DNA of 64,000 bases, taken from NCBI RefSeq assembly GCF_050624435.1, contig NC_134530.1, positions 143,136,721-143,200,720 on the forward strand, read 5' to 3'. This document shows positions 55,101-63,472 of this stretch, in pieces (within the stretch, counting starts at the first letter, position 1; every line of letters begins with the position of its first letter). This stretch comes from Tenrec ecaudatus (taxonomy: Eukaryota; Chordata; Mammalia; Afrosoricida; Tenrecidae). The position numbers and the translations under genes are program-made. The notes beneath the pieces were generated by a model that was not told the origin of the DNA, searched no databases, and saw nothing but the letters and a program-made list of their open reading frames with translations.

Positions 55101-57430
55101 TTGGTTGGTTTCATTTCACAGTGACACCTGTTGTGCTACTACTTACCAATGCATACTAGGTCTCCCTTCCTAGTTCCTACTATTTTTATCATTTTTCTCA
55201 CTTATCTCAGGCTTGGTTTCTAATAATTGCCCGAACCCAGTGCCATCAAGTCGATTCCAACTCATATAGTACTGTTGTTAGGTGCCATCGAGTTGGTTCC
55301 GACTCTTAGCGACCCATTGTAACCTGGTACAGGGTTTGGTTTCCAAGGCAGTAAATCTTTATAGAAGCAGACCACCTCACCGTTCTCCCTTGAAGCGGCT
55401 GTTGGATCTGAACCACCAACCTTGTGGTTACCAGCTCAACATCTAGCTCAGGGCTCCTTATAATAGCTAACACTTGAGTAGTTACATGCAGTAATAACCA
55501 CAGGAAGAAGTACAAGTTTATCTGCATTTTATAAATTTATAAATTATCAGGAAAGCAAGTAACTTGGCTAAGGTCACCCAGTTTGTAGGGGCGCCCAAAC
55601 GGGCTGCAGGGCCCTGCTCCTACTTCTGATTTAAGCTGTCTATTCAAAGCACGGTGCTAATGGCACTGAGGGGCTAACTCGGAGATGGCACCGGGTCTCG
55701 GCAGGTGAGGGGGGAGAGTGGGAGTGGTTTCAGGAGTCGCCAGCATGGAAAGCCACCAGGGAAGACAGACCTCCAGGTAGACTGCCTCCCAGGGCGTAGA
55801 AAACAGCAGAACAGGAAAGTCTAAACCCAACTAATTTGCACTTCTGGTGGGGAAGGCAAGACTATGTGTATAATGCCAAGGTTGGAACCACCTACATGTA
55901 ACACAGTCTCTGGGCATGGCAAACAGCTAACACACTCGGCTGCTGATTAAAAGGTTAGCTCTAGTGGCACTGTGGCTACGCGTTGGGCTGCTAACAAGGT
56001 AAGCGGTTTGAACCCACCAGCCACTCGGGCACACTAATGAAGCTTTCTGAGCCTGTAAAGTTAGTCTCAGAAACCCACAAGGGCTGGCAGTGAGTTTGGC
56101 TTTTTGAGAGGTGCCTTGGAAGACCTCGTAATCTGCTGAAAAATCTGCCGTTGAAAGTGCTGTGGAGTACAGTTCCACTCTGACATGCATAGGGTCCCCA
56201 TAGGTCAAGGTCGTCTCAGGGGCAACGTGTTTAAGTTGGAGAGTAAGCAACTGGCAAAACAAACACAAACCAACCAAACTCGCTGCCATCGAGCGGATGC
56301 AGACTCATAGAGACCCTTTTAGGGCAGGGTACAACTGCCCCCGTGAGTTTCCGAGGCTGTAAGTCTTTAACAGAGTATACTAACGCTCCATCTTTATTCC
56401 GAGGAGGGGCTGGTGGTTTCAAACAGCTGACCTTGTGGGTGGAAGACGAACGCGTAAGCACTCCGACCCCAGGGCTCTGCAATTAGGTTCCCCTGCGTCC
56501 TTACTAAATCATCAAGTTAAGCACTGCCACCTAGTAGGTTCTCACTCAAAGCAAGCCTTAGAAAGGCCAAGTGTAACTGAACCCTGGAGTTTCCCTGTCT
56601 GCAATCTTTACCGGAGCAAACAGCCCTATCTTCTCTCCAAGAGGGACTGAAAGTTCAGGATGAACTTGCAGTTCACAACCCAGCGTGTCATCAACTCTGC
56701 TACCGAGACTCCTGCACACCTGGTGACATTACTAAGACTGCTAGGCCCCAACCGGGATGTAGAGTGTGCATTTCTAGCACGTTCCCTTACGGGTGAGGAT
56801 GCTACTCTGAGGAGCACCACTGTCTCAGGGGAAAACTGCATGGGTTTTTCACCATGCACAGGCTCAAGAGTAGTTTTCCAAAACTCTTAGCTTTTTGCAG
56901 CCAAGCTGGACTTGAGTTTTGAAAGAGATATATAACTACAACTACTGTGCTGGCCGTCTGTGCTCAAATTATGCTACAGTGTTCAGATGGCCGATGCCCG
57001 GATAACCGGTAACAAAAGTCAACGTTCGTTCTGCTATGGCTTTGCACCTCTCCCCCCGCCGCAGCCTGAGAGAAGGCAGAAAGGGGGACACGGCCCCGGG
57101 GAAGGGGGGCAGGTCTCTCCCGCCCAGTCCAGGGAGCCAGCAGTTCCGAAGCACCTCACCGATCCGAAAGGCCCGGGAGCGCGGCCCGCGTCGGTCAGCG
57201 CCCGTAACCCCGACTGGCGCCCGACCTTGAACACGCAGGGCCCGCCAGAGCCTGACGCCCCGCCCCGCTGCTCCGCAGGCGAACCACACACCCACCACGC
57301 AGACTCACGCCTCCAGTCGCCCGCGAACCTCTCCTGGAAGACAGCCGCGCAGGCTGGCAAGAAAAGATGGCGAGCCGGCTTTCATCCAGCGCGGACCATC
57401 GACTCGCTCGGCCCGCGGCTGCGCGCCCTT
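34895..57430 (-). CDS. CLCC1: CLCC1, ER chloride channel CLIC-like 1, 10 coding exons
   Basis: CLCC1 is an ER membrane anion channel needed for ER ion and calcium balance. Coding exons in transcript order: 48645-48514, 48213-48106, 46761-46654, 44839-44618, 44444-44304, 42458-42365, 41900-41803, 41588-41442, 39314-39000, 37701-37441, preceded by a noncoding exon near 57309-57420. They sum to 1,626 nt, 541 residues plus stop, all in frame. Order: signal peptide (residues 1-18), luminal acidic segment with HDDDWID whose Asp25 matches the human retinal-disease residue, conserved luminal domain (about 117-190), membrane segments near 191-211 and 219-237, another hydrophobic segment at the end of exon 9 ([12 protein letters not shown]), then a long charged cytosolic tail. 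Human CLCC1 is 551 residues as I recall. The difference is mainly a 5-residue gap and 4 residues lost at the exon 10 donor. Confidence 0.96.
35125..35145. repeat. C homopolymer
   Basis: Twenty-one C in the presumed distal CLCC1 3' UTR, which would be a G run in that transcript. Confidence 0.95.
36440..37340 (+). other. Unidentified open stretches antisense to CLCC1 3' UTR
   Basis: A Kozak-like accATGG at 36,452 opens [18 protein letters not shown]. Near 37,010-37,330 another open stretch of about 105 codons reads [20 protein letters not shown] and [20 protein letters not shown]. These look protein-like but I recognise no parent. A processed pseudogene is possible; chance is also possible. 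Confidence 0.25.
37441..37701 (-). CDS. CLCC1: CLCC1 terminal coding exon
   Basis: The acceptor is cttttacag. The exon opens with [16 protein letters not shown], aligned with the human SHKSPVLDTKPKETGG segment, and runs 86 residues to TGA at 37443-37441. The rest is a low-complexity Ser/Gly/Pro tail that is barely conserved, as in the family. Confidence 0.88.
   Translation of the reverse strand, partial: HKAPVLDTKPETGKGPSTHSVVESSPPCNQQAEPDSGQKLIPAEGGPSAVPKVEQGRDRMATEGSSGPGSGASAAGTSTTGDPGRP
37702..38999 (-). other. CLCC1 intron 10, nothing recognised
   Basis: GC-moderate sequence between the last two coding exons, with at most a weak AfroSINE-like trace at 38,195-38,240. Confidence 0.5.
39000..39314 (-). 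CDS. CLCC1: CLCC1 coding exon 10, cytosolic tail
   Basis: The acceptor is cctttcag. It encodes [26 protein letters not shown] and [20 protein letters not shown]. The in-frame donor is GTGGGT after CCCGAG. The donor expected from human lies 16 nt further on (CCCAGT then GTACGT) and would break the frame, owing to a tandem GTGG duplication. A 5-residue gap relative to human lies between IGP and EGRR. Confidence 0.88.
39381..39571. repeat. GA/GACA/GT compound microsatellite
   Basis: About 190 bp of GA, CAGA and finally GT units. In the CLCC1 transcript it is a CU-rich tract that ends 66 nt upstream of the exon 10 acceptor. Confidence 0.97.
40352..40420 (-). mobile_element. AfroSINE tail fragment
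   Basis: ctcactgccatggagtcaac and ctcctagcaacc only; the rest is absent. Confidence 0.45.
40948..41115 (-). mobile_element. AfroSINE
   Basis: tggcttccaaggttgtaacc, agcagaccgccgcatctctc and gagtttgaactgctgccctc. Confidence 0.7.
41174..41345 (+). mobile_element. AfroSINE, best preserved copy
   Basis: Head gggagccctggtggcctatt, box B-like gttcgaaaccaccagccgct, end gtgagtcggaatcgacttga then tggcagtgagcttgc and a T-rich tail. It lies about 95 bp downstream of the CLCC1 exon 9 donor. Confidence 0.88.
41442..41588 (-). CDS. CLCC1: CLCC1 coding exon 9, membrane segment
   Basis: The acceptor is ggttctag and the donor GTTAGT. It encodes [36 protein letters not shown] and the hydrophobic [12 protein letters not shown]. 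Confidence 0.95.
41803..41900 (-). CDS. CLCC1: CLCC1 coding exon 8
   Basis: The acceptor is tctgaatag and the donor GTACAG, 98 nt. It encodes [20 protein letters not shown] then [13 protein letters not shown], matching the human segment apart from a few substitutions. Confidence 0.93.
42365..42458 (-). CDS. CLCC1: CLCC1 coding exon 7
   Basis: The acceptor is gttgtcag and the donor GTAAGC, 94 nt. It encodes [20 protein letters not shown] then [11 protein letters not shown], ending one base into a Glu codon. Confidence 0.93.
42618..42635. repeat. G homopolymer
   Basis: Eighteen G in the CLCC1 intron between exons 6 and 7. Confidence 0.95.
42715..42815 (+). mobile_element. AfroSINE tail fragment
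   Basis: ggggcacagagtcgctaaga then gccgactcgacgcccaacaa. Confidence 0.55.
42866..43066 (-). mobile_element. SPIN-type hAT MITE, copy 3
   Basis: Terminal repeats cagtggttctccacc and aggttgagaatcacta bound 201 bp containing caaaggggtcgtgaccc. The 8-bp flanks gttcagac (42858-42865) and gtttagac (43067-43074) differ by one base, a good hAT target duplication. It lies in a CLCC1 intron. Confidence 0.88.
43098..43164. mobile_element. Short mariner-type palindromic MITE, second copy
   Basis: It runs from gggctttcaaagtttctggg to tataaaagtgttcaagctct, the same layout as the 30.5-kb copy with central ccattatcttttaatt. It sits only about 30 bp from SPIN copy 3. Confidence 0.45.
43165..44303 (-). other. 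CLCC1 intron 6, nothing recognised
   Basis: Contains a small CA-rich patch (43,926-43,955). No other feature. Confidence 0.5.
44304..44444 (-). CDS. CLCC1: CLCC1 coding exon 6, two membrane segments
   Basis: The acceptor is tccccag and the donor GTATTA. It encodes two hydrophobic helices, [19 protein letters not shown] and [18 protein letters not shown], joined by a short basic turn (RWYTQLRR). Confidence 0.95.
44618..44839 (-). CDS. CLCC1: CLCC1 coding exon 5, conserved luminal domain
   Basis: The acceptor is tggccag and the donor GTAGGA. Its 74 codons encode [20 protein letters not shown] through [13 protein letters not shown]. This is the strongest conserved block of the family. Confidence 0.95.
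44840..46653 (-). other. CLCC1 intron, mostly unassigned
   Basis: Apart from the G31 run, no repeat family or exon was recognised. Confidence 0.5.
46114..46144. repeat. G homopolymer, 31 bases
   Basis: The longest homopolymer here, in the CLCC1 intron between exons 4 and 5. Its length is likely polymorphic or affected by sequencing error. Confidence 0.95.
46654..46761 (-). CDS. CLCC1: CLCC1 coding exon 4, luminal
   Basis: The acceptor is tttcag and the donor GTGAGT. It encodes [20 protein letters not shown] then [16 protein letters not shown], nearly identical to human. Confidence 0.95.
46762..48105 (-). other. CLCC1 intron, nothing recognised
   Basis: No repeat or exon signal. Confidence 0.5.
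48106..48213 (-). CDS. CLCC1: CLCC1 coding exon 3, luminal
   Basis: The acceptor is gtttcag and the donor GTGAGA, 36 codons. It encodes [20 protein letters not shown] then [16 protein letters not shown]. The Cys pair and the ALDSLT core are kept. The first half has drifted to Ala/Asp/Gly codons of high GC. Confidence 0.9.
48333..48484 (+). mobile_element. Lineage-specific LINE-1 3' UTR piece lacking its end
   Basis: caaggatctacatgtgacct to ttcatgagggaggggaaaag. It stops before the AATAAA terminus and lies only 30 bp from the donor of the CLCC1 signal-peptide exon. Confidence 0.6.
48514..48656 (-). CDS. CLCC1: CLCC1 first coding exon, signal peptide
   Basis: The start codon is plus 48645-48643. 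It encodes [18 protein letters not shown], a cleavable signal peptide, then [20 protein letters not shown]. The donor is GTACGC. The acceptor (gggcccag) leaves an 11-nt untranslated lead in this exon. Confidence 0.93.
48657..49867 (-). other. CLCC1 intron 1, GC-rich part
   Basis: GC-rich and CpG-containing near 48,840-49,190 and 49,480-49,640, with long incidental open frames. No gene is supported. Confidence 0.5.
49868..50000 (-). mobile_element. AfroSINE, internally deleted
   Basis: aaacccactgccatcttgaa and gctggtgggtttgaactgca flank a shortened middle; the head end is ctccaccagggctcc. Confidence 0.7.
50548..50730 (+). mobile_element. SPIN-type hAT MITE, copy 4, perfect target duplication
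   Basis: It runs from cagtggtgttcaacc to ggttgagaaccgctg, 183 bp, flanked on both sides by the identical 8-bp tactagag (50540-50547 and 50731-50738). The CTAG centre fits the hAT target preference. It lies in the first CLCC1 intron. Confidence 0.9.
50739..52439 (-). other. CLCC1 intron 1, unclassified
   Basis: Repeated gctactagag and actagag motifs (50,766, 50,858) near SPIN copy 4. Otherwise no recognisable element. Confidence 0.4.
52440..52590 (+). mobile_element. AfroSINE
   Basis: gccgcacactggaagtgagg in the head; the tail is gcactgagtcagaactgact. It immediately precedes the L1 ORF2 fragment. Confidence 0.6.
52625..53798 (+). mobile_element. LINE-1 ORF2 3' half
   Basis: Sense-strand ORF2 landmarks: ctcattcaacattgttctag, atcccatgctcatggatgga, acagaccaatggaacagaac, gatatccatttgggga. 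The frame is riddled with stops. It resumes after the solo LTR at 54,332. Confidence 0.8.
53804..54331 (+). mobile_element. Solo LTR of an endogenous retrovirus
   Basis: A 528-bp block starting TGTCAGG and ending CTTACA, with an AATAAA at 54273-54278 before its 3' end. It interrupts a LINE-1 ORF2 and is flanked by CAAAC and CAAAG, a 5-bp target duplication with one change. No internal retroviral region is present, so this is a fossil left by LTR recombination. ERV class is not certain from the sequence. Confidence 0.65.
54332..54412 (+). mobile_element. LINE-1 ORF2, continuation after LTR
   Basis: ggacacaaactgacacttca then gtggccaacaaacatgaaga continues the ORF2 text directly from 53,798. 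An AfroSINE ends it. Confidence 0.7.
54413..54600 (-). mobile_element. AfroSINE inside LINE-1
   Basis: taacccactgccacctagtc, gtgaccctattagggcagag and cctggagagcagctggtata. Confidence 0.7.
54600..54770 (+). mobile_element. LINE-1 3' end
   Basis: ttaatttgctgtgcaaactt then tcacctaaagaaaaat is the 3' end of an afrotherian L1, with an A-rich tail. It may belong to the ORF2 fragment upstream. Confidence 0.5.
54845..55085. mobile_element. Old MER5/MER20-like hAT fragment
   Basis: Weak resemblance to eutherian-wide MER5A/MER20 elements (gaatcacctg near the left, gctgctggggatgctg and ggcccacaagccatactcc near the right). The boundary is approximate. Confidence 0.4.
55233..55458 (-). mobile_element. 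AfroSINE with duplicated tail end
   Basis: Two tail ends in tandem: cagtgccatcaagtcgattc at 55,240 and ggtgccatcgagttggttcc at 55,275, then a normal body and head (ctagctcagggctcc). Either a SINE inserted into a SINE or a subfamily with two tails. Confidence 0.75.
55470..55645 (+). mobile_element. MIR SINE
   Basis: The motifs tgcattttataaatttataa and taacttggctaaggtcaccc followed by agtttgtaggggcgc fit the MIR core in order. It lies beside an AfroSINE. Confidence 0.6.
55955..56105 (+). mobile_element. AfroSINE
   Basis: tggctacgcgttgggctgct, gtttgaacccaccagccact and ggctggcagtgagtttggct; short middle. Related sequence continues to about 56,230. Confidence 0.75.
56270..56478 (-). mobile_element. 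AfroSINE
   Basis: ctcgctgccatcgagcggat, gtttccgaggctgtaagtct and ctggtggtttcaaacagctg. Confidence 0.8.
56518..56710 (-). mobile_element. AfroSINE, diverged
   Basis: gcactgccacctagtaggtt and caatctttaccggagcaaac. Ends in ctgctaccgagactcc. Confidence 0.6.
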
Positions 57431-57560
57431 CCCGGGAGCGCGGCTGATTGGTCCGCGGGGCGCGGGGCCCGGGGCGGGGCCCTGGGCGGGGCCAATGGCG
57501 GGGCTCGGGCGGGCTCGGAGGCGGGGCCAGCTTCTGCTTACTCATTTGTTGCTCTGCCTT
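57030..57560 (-). promoter_or_regulatory. CLCC1: CpG-island promoter of CLCC1
   Basis: A block very rich in G, C and CpG, standing out from AT-richer flanks. It holds repeated GC boxes (GGGGCGGGG type, about 57,465-57,535), a CCAAT box on the minus strand at 57447-57451 and a second CCAAT on the plus strand near 57,491. No TATA box is evident, as is usual for housekeeping promoters. No divergent gene starts here, so CLCC1 is the likely sole user. Confidence 0.75.
57309..57420 (-). other. CLCC1: CLCC1 5' noncoding exon 1 (predicted)
   Basis: Inside the CpG island the minus strand shows a perfect donor GTGAGT after GACTGGAGGC (plus 57307-57308 is the complement of GT). The upstream edge is placed only roughly between the GC boxes and this donor. 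It would splice to the ATG exon at 48,656. Confidence 0.5.
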
Positions 57561-57887
57561 CCCAGTGTTTCTGAGTCTCTGCAACACTGTGTGTAACAAT
57601 GAATCACCGCCCGATCCCGCACGCTCTTCAGTTGTTCTTATGTTTAAGCCCATTGTTGCAGCATGTTTCAATCCACCTTGTCGAGGGCCTCCCTCCTGGT
57701 CGCTGCGCCTCTACCAAGCATGAAATGTTTCTCCAGTGACTGGTCTGTGGGGTGATACTTGTTTAGGGCCAGAGAACCCTCTCTAGATGAAATCTTTAGT
57801 ACATACATACTAAATAAGTTGCACAAAACTGATACGGAGGGAGTTTTTATTCGTATTTCATAAATTCAGGTGTGTAGCATCAGTTAC

Positions 57888-58075
57888 AACAGGAGCCTTG
57901 GTAGTGTAGTGACTATATGTTGCACTATTCACTGCAAGGTCAGCAGTTCAAAACCACCCTTCAGAGAAACGGCTTTCTACTCCTGTAAATAGCCTCAGAA
58001 ACTAGCAGGAGCAGTTCTACCCTGTCCTATGGGGTCGTTGTGAGTCGGCATCGATTCAGGGGCAGAGTTTGATTT
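57888..58075 (+). mobile_element. AfroSINE
   Basis: aggagccttggtagtgtagt head, cctatggggtcgttgtgagt and cggcatcgattcaggggcag tail, just upstream of the CLCC1 promoter. Confidence 0.82.
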
Positions 58076-59130
58076 GGGGAGCATTGGCAATGAAGGTAGG
58101 TAGCTAGAGACAAGAGACATGGGGTGTCGCTCCCATGCCTGTACAGGCCTAGAGGAGGTTGGGAAGGAATCAGGCGAGCATTAGCCACCCATGAAGAACC
58201 CACCCCCACCTCAGTACTGGGCATGCCCCAATTCAGGCCCCTGAGCCAGGTGGGCCATACACCTGGGCAGCCCAAACTAGGCTCAGGCTCATGACCCCAC
58301 CTGGTGGGCTTAATTCAGCCAATGGGGTCAACCAAGACCTTCAACCACACCTCCCCTGCCAGCAGGAAGGCCAGTCTCTCTATGCCTGTGCCTTGCCGAG
58401 CTCTCTCTGGCCTCAATTCCGCCTTGTGGGTGTGCTGCTTCAGGGTGTTGCTCCTGTTCAGTTGTGAACTTCCTCATGGCTGCTGCGCACTTTGGCACAC
58501 TTTCCTGGACTAGCATGTACTTTCTGTTTTTAGCATGTACTCTTTTGAGAGTAAAACCTGAAACTCACTTGGATTACTAAACAGGCTGCAGTGTTTTATA
58601 ATTCTTTCTCTGGGGAAGCCAAGCACCCGAGGTATTACCCACTTGAGAAACCTCACATTTTGAGTATATGGAATGGTAACAAGTTTTATATTTGGGTGGA
58701 AGGGTGGGACACAGATTGCATAGGGCAGAGTTGCGTCTTTAACAGCTGGTCTTGCACTCAGGAAACGTCAGAGATGACAATGTCTTACTCAGATGTGTAC
58801 ACAAAAGTTAACACAACAATTTTTTGAAGTATTTAAATACTTTTATTTCACTTGCTCAGTTCAACAATTAAGAAATACAGATTTTAGCACACATTACTCA
58901 TTCTTTCTATAGGTTAATATGAAATGTTGCATATAAGTTACAAATTATAAGAATCAAAATAAACATTGTTGATGTTAATATTAAAAATGTGTTTTGCACA
59001 ATTCTTAAAAAGAAAGTATTCATTATAAGTTGGAAGCACAGAACTCTTAACAAAAACAAACGAGACGTTGTCATATGAGTCTCCTTACAAATACAATCTA
59101 CTTTTCAGCAATCCATAACGCCATTGAAAA
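58076..59130. other. Intergenic, nothing recognised
   Basis: Between the CLCC1 promoter and WDR47; AT-rich from 58,820. Confidence 0.5.
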
Positions 59131-59760
59131 TGTAACCCCAGACCCAAGACCCATCTGTAGGCAACTGGACATCCCCTTACAGAAGGGTTGCTGGGAGATG
59201 ATGAGCCAGTCAGGGTGCAGTGTAGCAACAATGAAAAATACAACTTTCCTTTAGTTCCTAAATGCTTCCTTCCCCCACTATCATGATCCCAATTCTACCT
59301 TACAAATCCAGCTAGACCAGAGGATGTACACTGGTGCCGATAGGAACTGGAAACAGGGAATCCAGGGCGGATGATCCCTTCAGGACCAGTGGTGAGTGGT
59401 GATACCGGGAGGGTGGAGGGAAGGTGGGTTGGAAAGGGGGAACTCATTACAAGGATCTGCTGTGACCTCCCTGTGGGGATGGACAGCAGAAAAGTGGGTG
59501 AAGGGAGGTGTCAGACAGTGTAAGATATGACAAAATAATAATTTATAAATTACTAAGGGTTCATGAGTGAGGGGGGAGTGGGCACGGAGAGAGAAAAAAG
59601 GAGCTGATACCAAGGGCTCAAATAGAAAGCAAATGTTTTGAGAATGATGATGGCAACAAATGTACAAAGGTGCTGGATACAATAGATGTATGTATGGATT
59701 GTGATAATAGTTATATGAGCCCCCAATAAAATGATTAAATAAAAAAAGAAACAAACTATA
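59131..59760 (+). mobile_element. Lineage-specific LINE-1 3' UTR, longest copy
   Basis: About 630 bp from accccagacccaagacccat through ggatgtacactggtgcc and gacaaaataataatttataa to gagcccccaataaaatgatt, with an A-rich tail. It defines the order of the modules seen elsewhere in the window. Confidence 0.7.
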
Positions 59761-60529
59761 ACCCCATATCCAATATTTTAAAAAGCCAAACCTGTGACTG
59801 GCTGGGGAAGGGGCGTTCAATATGCACTTGTGTAGCAGATCTGTGCTACAGCCAAGAGTGTGACACTGACATGCAGGAGTGCTGTAGACAGATCTGGGTC
59901 ACCCAAGGAACAGAGGGGGCCCATGCCAGGGAAGGGCACAATATTTTCAGAGTCATTCCACTTTGTCATCTGTCTGAAGATACTTCTCAGCATTTTCCCC
60001 TTTGCCAAATTGTGCACAGGATTCTGGGTTTGCTAAAACCTTTTTTGTTCCTCTAGAATGCAGTTGTAGTCCTCATAGCATCATTTTCGAAAGACTAGGA
60101 GGCAAAGGCCATGAATACTTCGTTCTCGGCTGCTTGGGTGAGGTCAACCATTTTGGGTTTTCAATTTGGGGCTGGAATTGTGAATCTGCAGAGGAGGAAA
60201 GCAGCAAACTTGTCCGGGGTAAAGTAACTAGCATGGACGCTCGCTAACAACCTTTTTAAGCATTCGTATCTGGCAAATAATTCAGTACATTTAAGTGTTG
60301 CACATGTTGTTTAATGTAATTGTTTTTAAAACATGAATGTTAGGAAAAATAAAATTGGAAGCAGACATCTGAATCTGCCAAAAGTTAACCTCTGCAGTGT
60401 CCCTCTACAATCTAGCCTCCCCCACCTCCCACAACCCCACTGCAAAGGGTTCCAGAGTGAGCATTTCATTCCTCCTGTGACTTTACCCACACCTGCAAGA
60501 GTCGATTCACAAAAAGAGAAACGAAGTCC

Positions 60530-60895
60530 TGACAAGTACAGCATGAGTGAACACGGAAAGCGTGATGTTGAGTGAGGCCAGTCAGTCACGGAGACAAATA
60601 TGCGCTCACAGATCTGAAACAAGAATGTGCCAATGGAAGATCAAAGCGCATTAATGGTTACCAGGGGCAGGAGCGAGAAAGGGAGAGCCATTGTTTGGGA
60701 AGCAGTGTGTATGGGGATGGGAAATTTACAATGGTCATGGGTGGGTGATGATTACACAAGCTGGTTAATGTAAGTGATCTCATTGAATTGTACACCTGAA
60801 AAAGCATTCAGTTGGCAAATGCTGACTTGTGTATATTTTTACTATCATAATGTGCATATTTTCATTTTAAATTAATTCAACATTAAAAAAAATTA
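60530..60895 (+). mobile_element. Old LINE-1 3' UTR (L1M type)
   Basis: ttaccaggggcaggagcg, ggtgggtgatgattacacaa and cattgaattgtacacctgaa follow the order of an old mammalian L1 3' UTR. Confidence 0.6.
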
Positions 60896-60998
60896 GGGCA
60901 AAGAATGTACAGATGTGTTTTATACAATTGATGTATGTATATGTATGGATTGTGATAAGAGTTGTATGAGCCCCTAATAAAATGTTTTTTTAAAAAAG
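60896..60998 (+). mobile_element. Lineage-specific LINE-1 3' end, shortest copy
   Basis: Only about 100 bp (gggcaaagaatgtacagatg to gagcccctaataaaatg) plus tail, inserted directly behind the older L1 3' UTR. Confidence 0.65.
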
Positions 60999-61182
60999 AT
61001 AAAAATTGGGGATGACAATTCAGGAAAAGAGTGGAGGGTTCTCAACTCATTAGAACTAGATCACAAGTTAGGGCTAGATGATCCTGTGATGGAATCCAAA
61101 TTATCAATGGGCAGAAATCTGAGCATTGAGAATAAAAGATTACTTCCAAAAAAAATTAATTCAACATTGCTACACTCAGAAG

Positions 61183-61300
61183 GGGAATCCCTGGGTGGCA
61201 CAAACAGTTCAGAACTTAATTATTGGCTCAAAGGTCGGTGGTTCCCACCCACCCAGAGGACCTTAGCCAAAAGGTCCTTTTGCATAGAAGGGGTCGCCCA
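61183..61300 (+). mobile_element. AfroSINE head fragment
   Basis: gaatccctgggtggcacaaa and ggctcaaaggtcggtggttc; the tail half is not clear. Confidence 0.6.
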
Positions 61301-62319
61301 GCCAATCCACTCCAAGGTGACTAACACATGCAGAAGGTAGTGTGGAAAGCATGAGGAAGACATTTATTAGACAATATAGATATTTATTGAAGTAAACTGG
61401 ACAATTTCTAGTGTTTATTATCTAATATACTACAGTAAAACCAATTAATTGCATACCCCATAGCCTGGCGGACCATAAAAGTTTTCTGACAGTTATGAAG
61501 GTAGAATACATTATTTATTAACTTTTTTACCCTAAGTTGAGCTGGTCTGCATCAAGCAATTGCCCTTTCTCCTACTTTTAAACTAAGCATTAATGGTCTG
61601 CTGATAACTGAAATGTGAAGTTGAGAATAAAAAGAAATTACTTTTAGCGGAGGTCCCTTTTTTATACTTGAGATGTAGGGAAACTAGGTGACTATCAACC
61701 TCCCACAAGCAAACTGGATTTCATTTCTCTCTAAACCACTGAATTCAACATAAGTGTTGTGTATTAATCCATTTTCATGATGCAGCTGGATACAGTTTTT
61801 CTATAAATCTTACATGATTAAGTAGAAAGTGTTATGGATTCGTCAAGTAATAAGTAATAAGTAAGGTCCTGGAAGAAGTTGAAAAGAAACAAATTGCACA
61901 TGAGGTGTACTGGGCCGTATTACCTCCAGGTAAATTTGAAAAATATCACCCTACATTAATAGCCAGAGACAGTGAGTGTGACCCCTGTACCCATGTGTAT
62001 GATCCTGTTTGCAGTTAGGATTTTGCCTCTGTTGTGTTAGTGAGTCAGAGTGGAGTAGGATCAGTCCTCAAGCATGTCATTCTTGAGTTATAAAAAGAGG
62101 AGAAAGGACAGAGCCCCCTCGGGGAAGGCAGATGTCAAGGAAGGCCACAGAGTTCCGAGGACCCTCAAGGGTTGATGGCAAGAGACGCACAGAAAGCGTG
62201 TGCCCGGATGACAGATGAATTGGTGTATCCAGACTGTAACTGGGTATCTGTTCTTTCAAGTCATCTGCTGTGCGTGTGGCTCCATGCATCAGCAACGCTA
62301 TACACTGAGAAACAGGCCA
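61301..62319. other. Intergenic, nothing recognised
   Basis: AT-rich sequence downstream of WDR47. No repeat or exon identified. Confidence 0.5.
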
Positions 62320-63472
62320 GTTTAGGTGTCAAGAGGTCTTTATTGAAATAATAGCACAGTTACACTTCTAATCCCCTTTCCACGTGTATACAATAGATTA
62401 AAAACGCTGGCTACATACAGTGTACAGACAGTTCAATAATTAGAACCAACTCAAATGCATTTAAAATAAATAAAATAGGCTATTTAATAATTTAAAGTAA
62501 AATTACTGTACCGTATGAAAATAAAAATACATAAATGTTAGGATCTACAATGCTGTAGCAATAAATCATTACTCTGCATTACATAAAACAGTACAAGGGC
62601 AAAAACTCAAGTAAGTTTTTGGAGTGCAAAATTTTAATTTCCCATTTCAAATTATCATGCAGAATAGCATTTCAAGTCATGCTCCGGTTTATGGCAAAAA
62701 TTTTTCATTTCTTTTAAGGAGGATAAATGCCAGCCAGTAAATTCATCGTGCCACCCAGTACTGCACCACGAACTGCTGCCCTCTGCTTCCACAGGGCCAT
62801 TTAGCTTGGTGGAGCCAAGAAATGGAAACTGACAAGGCTCAAAAGCAAACAGGTGCCTTTTAGCATGAAACAAAATAATGTCATCAAATAATAGTCATAG
62901 CTCTGGCCTAATTAAAAAAACAACAACTCTGAAGCAGTTTTCTCTCCATCCTGAAACTCCTTAATGATCCTCAGTGAAAACAACCATATAACTGTAAAAA
63001 TCCTCACCTCTAGCTGACAAGTGATACAATAGCATGGGACTGTGGGGAGTGAAAGTAAATTTCTGAACACCTAGTTTATCTGTGTAGAACTTGGCTGCGT
63101 TACATACGATAATATACTTAGAGTATAGACCCATTTCAGTGTGTATACAAAACTGTCATTAGGCAAAGACAAAGGAATGCATTTAATACTAAACCGTAAG
63201 CGCGTCATTCACCATGGCATGGCGTGCACGCTGAAAACGGGAGAGCTCTTCCGCAGACTTTGGCAACAAGACAACACACAGCTGGTCACACGCTCACACA
63301 GAAGCACTGCAGACCACCACCACCCAACACCTAGCAACGGGGCACCTGCTCACGAGGGGCTTCCTCGTGCTGAGCCACTTCCTGGTCAGTCTACGGTCTG
63401 CAAACCTGCCTTTCCCATCTCAGTAGTCTTCAGTGTGTGTGCTTTCACTGCACAGACTGACTTGGGTGTCCT
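62320..63472 (-). other. WDR47: WDR47 3' UTR with poly(A) signal
   Basis: AT-rich sequence after the WDR47 stop. The minus-strand AATAAA at plus 62339-62344 predicts cleavage near 62,320, giving a 3' UTR of about 1.15 kb without recognisable repeats. Confidence 0.7.

Noticed and set aside
56960-57574. 204-codon plus-strand open frame over the CLCC1 CpG island
   Set aside because: GC-rich DNA has few stops; Pro/Gly/Ala/Arg-rich translation in several overlapping frames, no family resemblance, and it covers the promoter.
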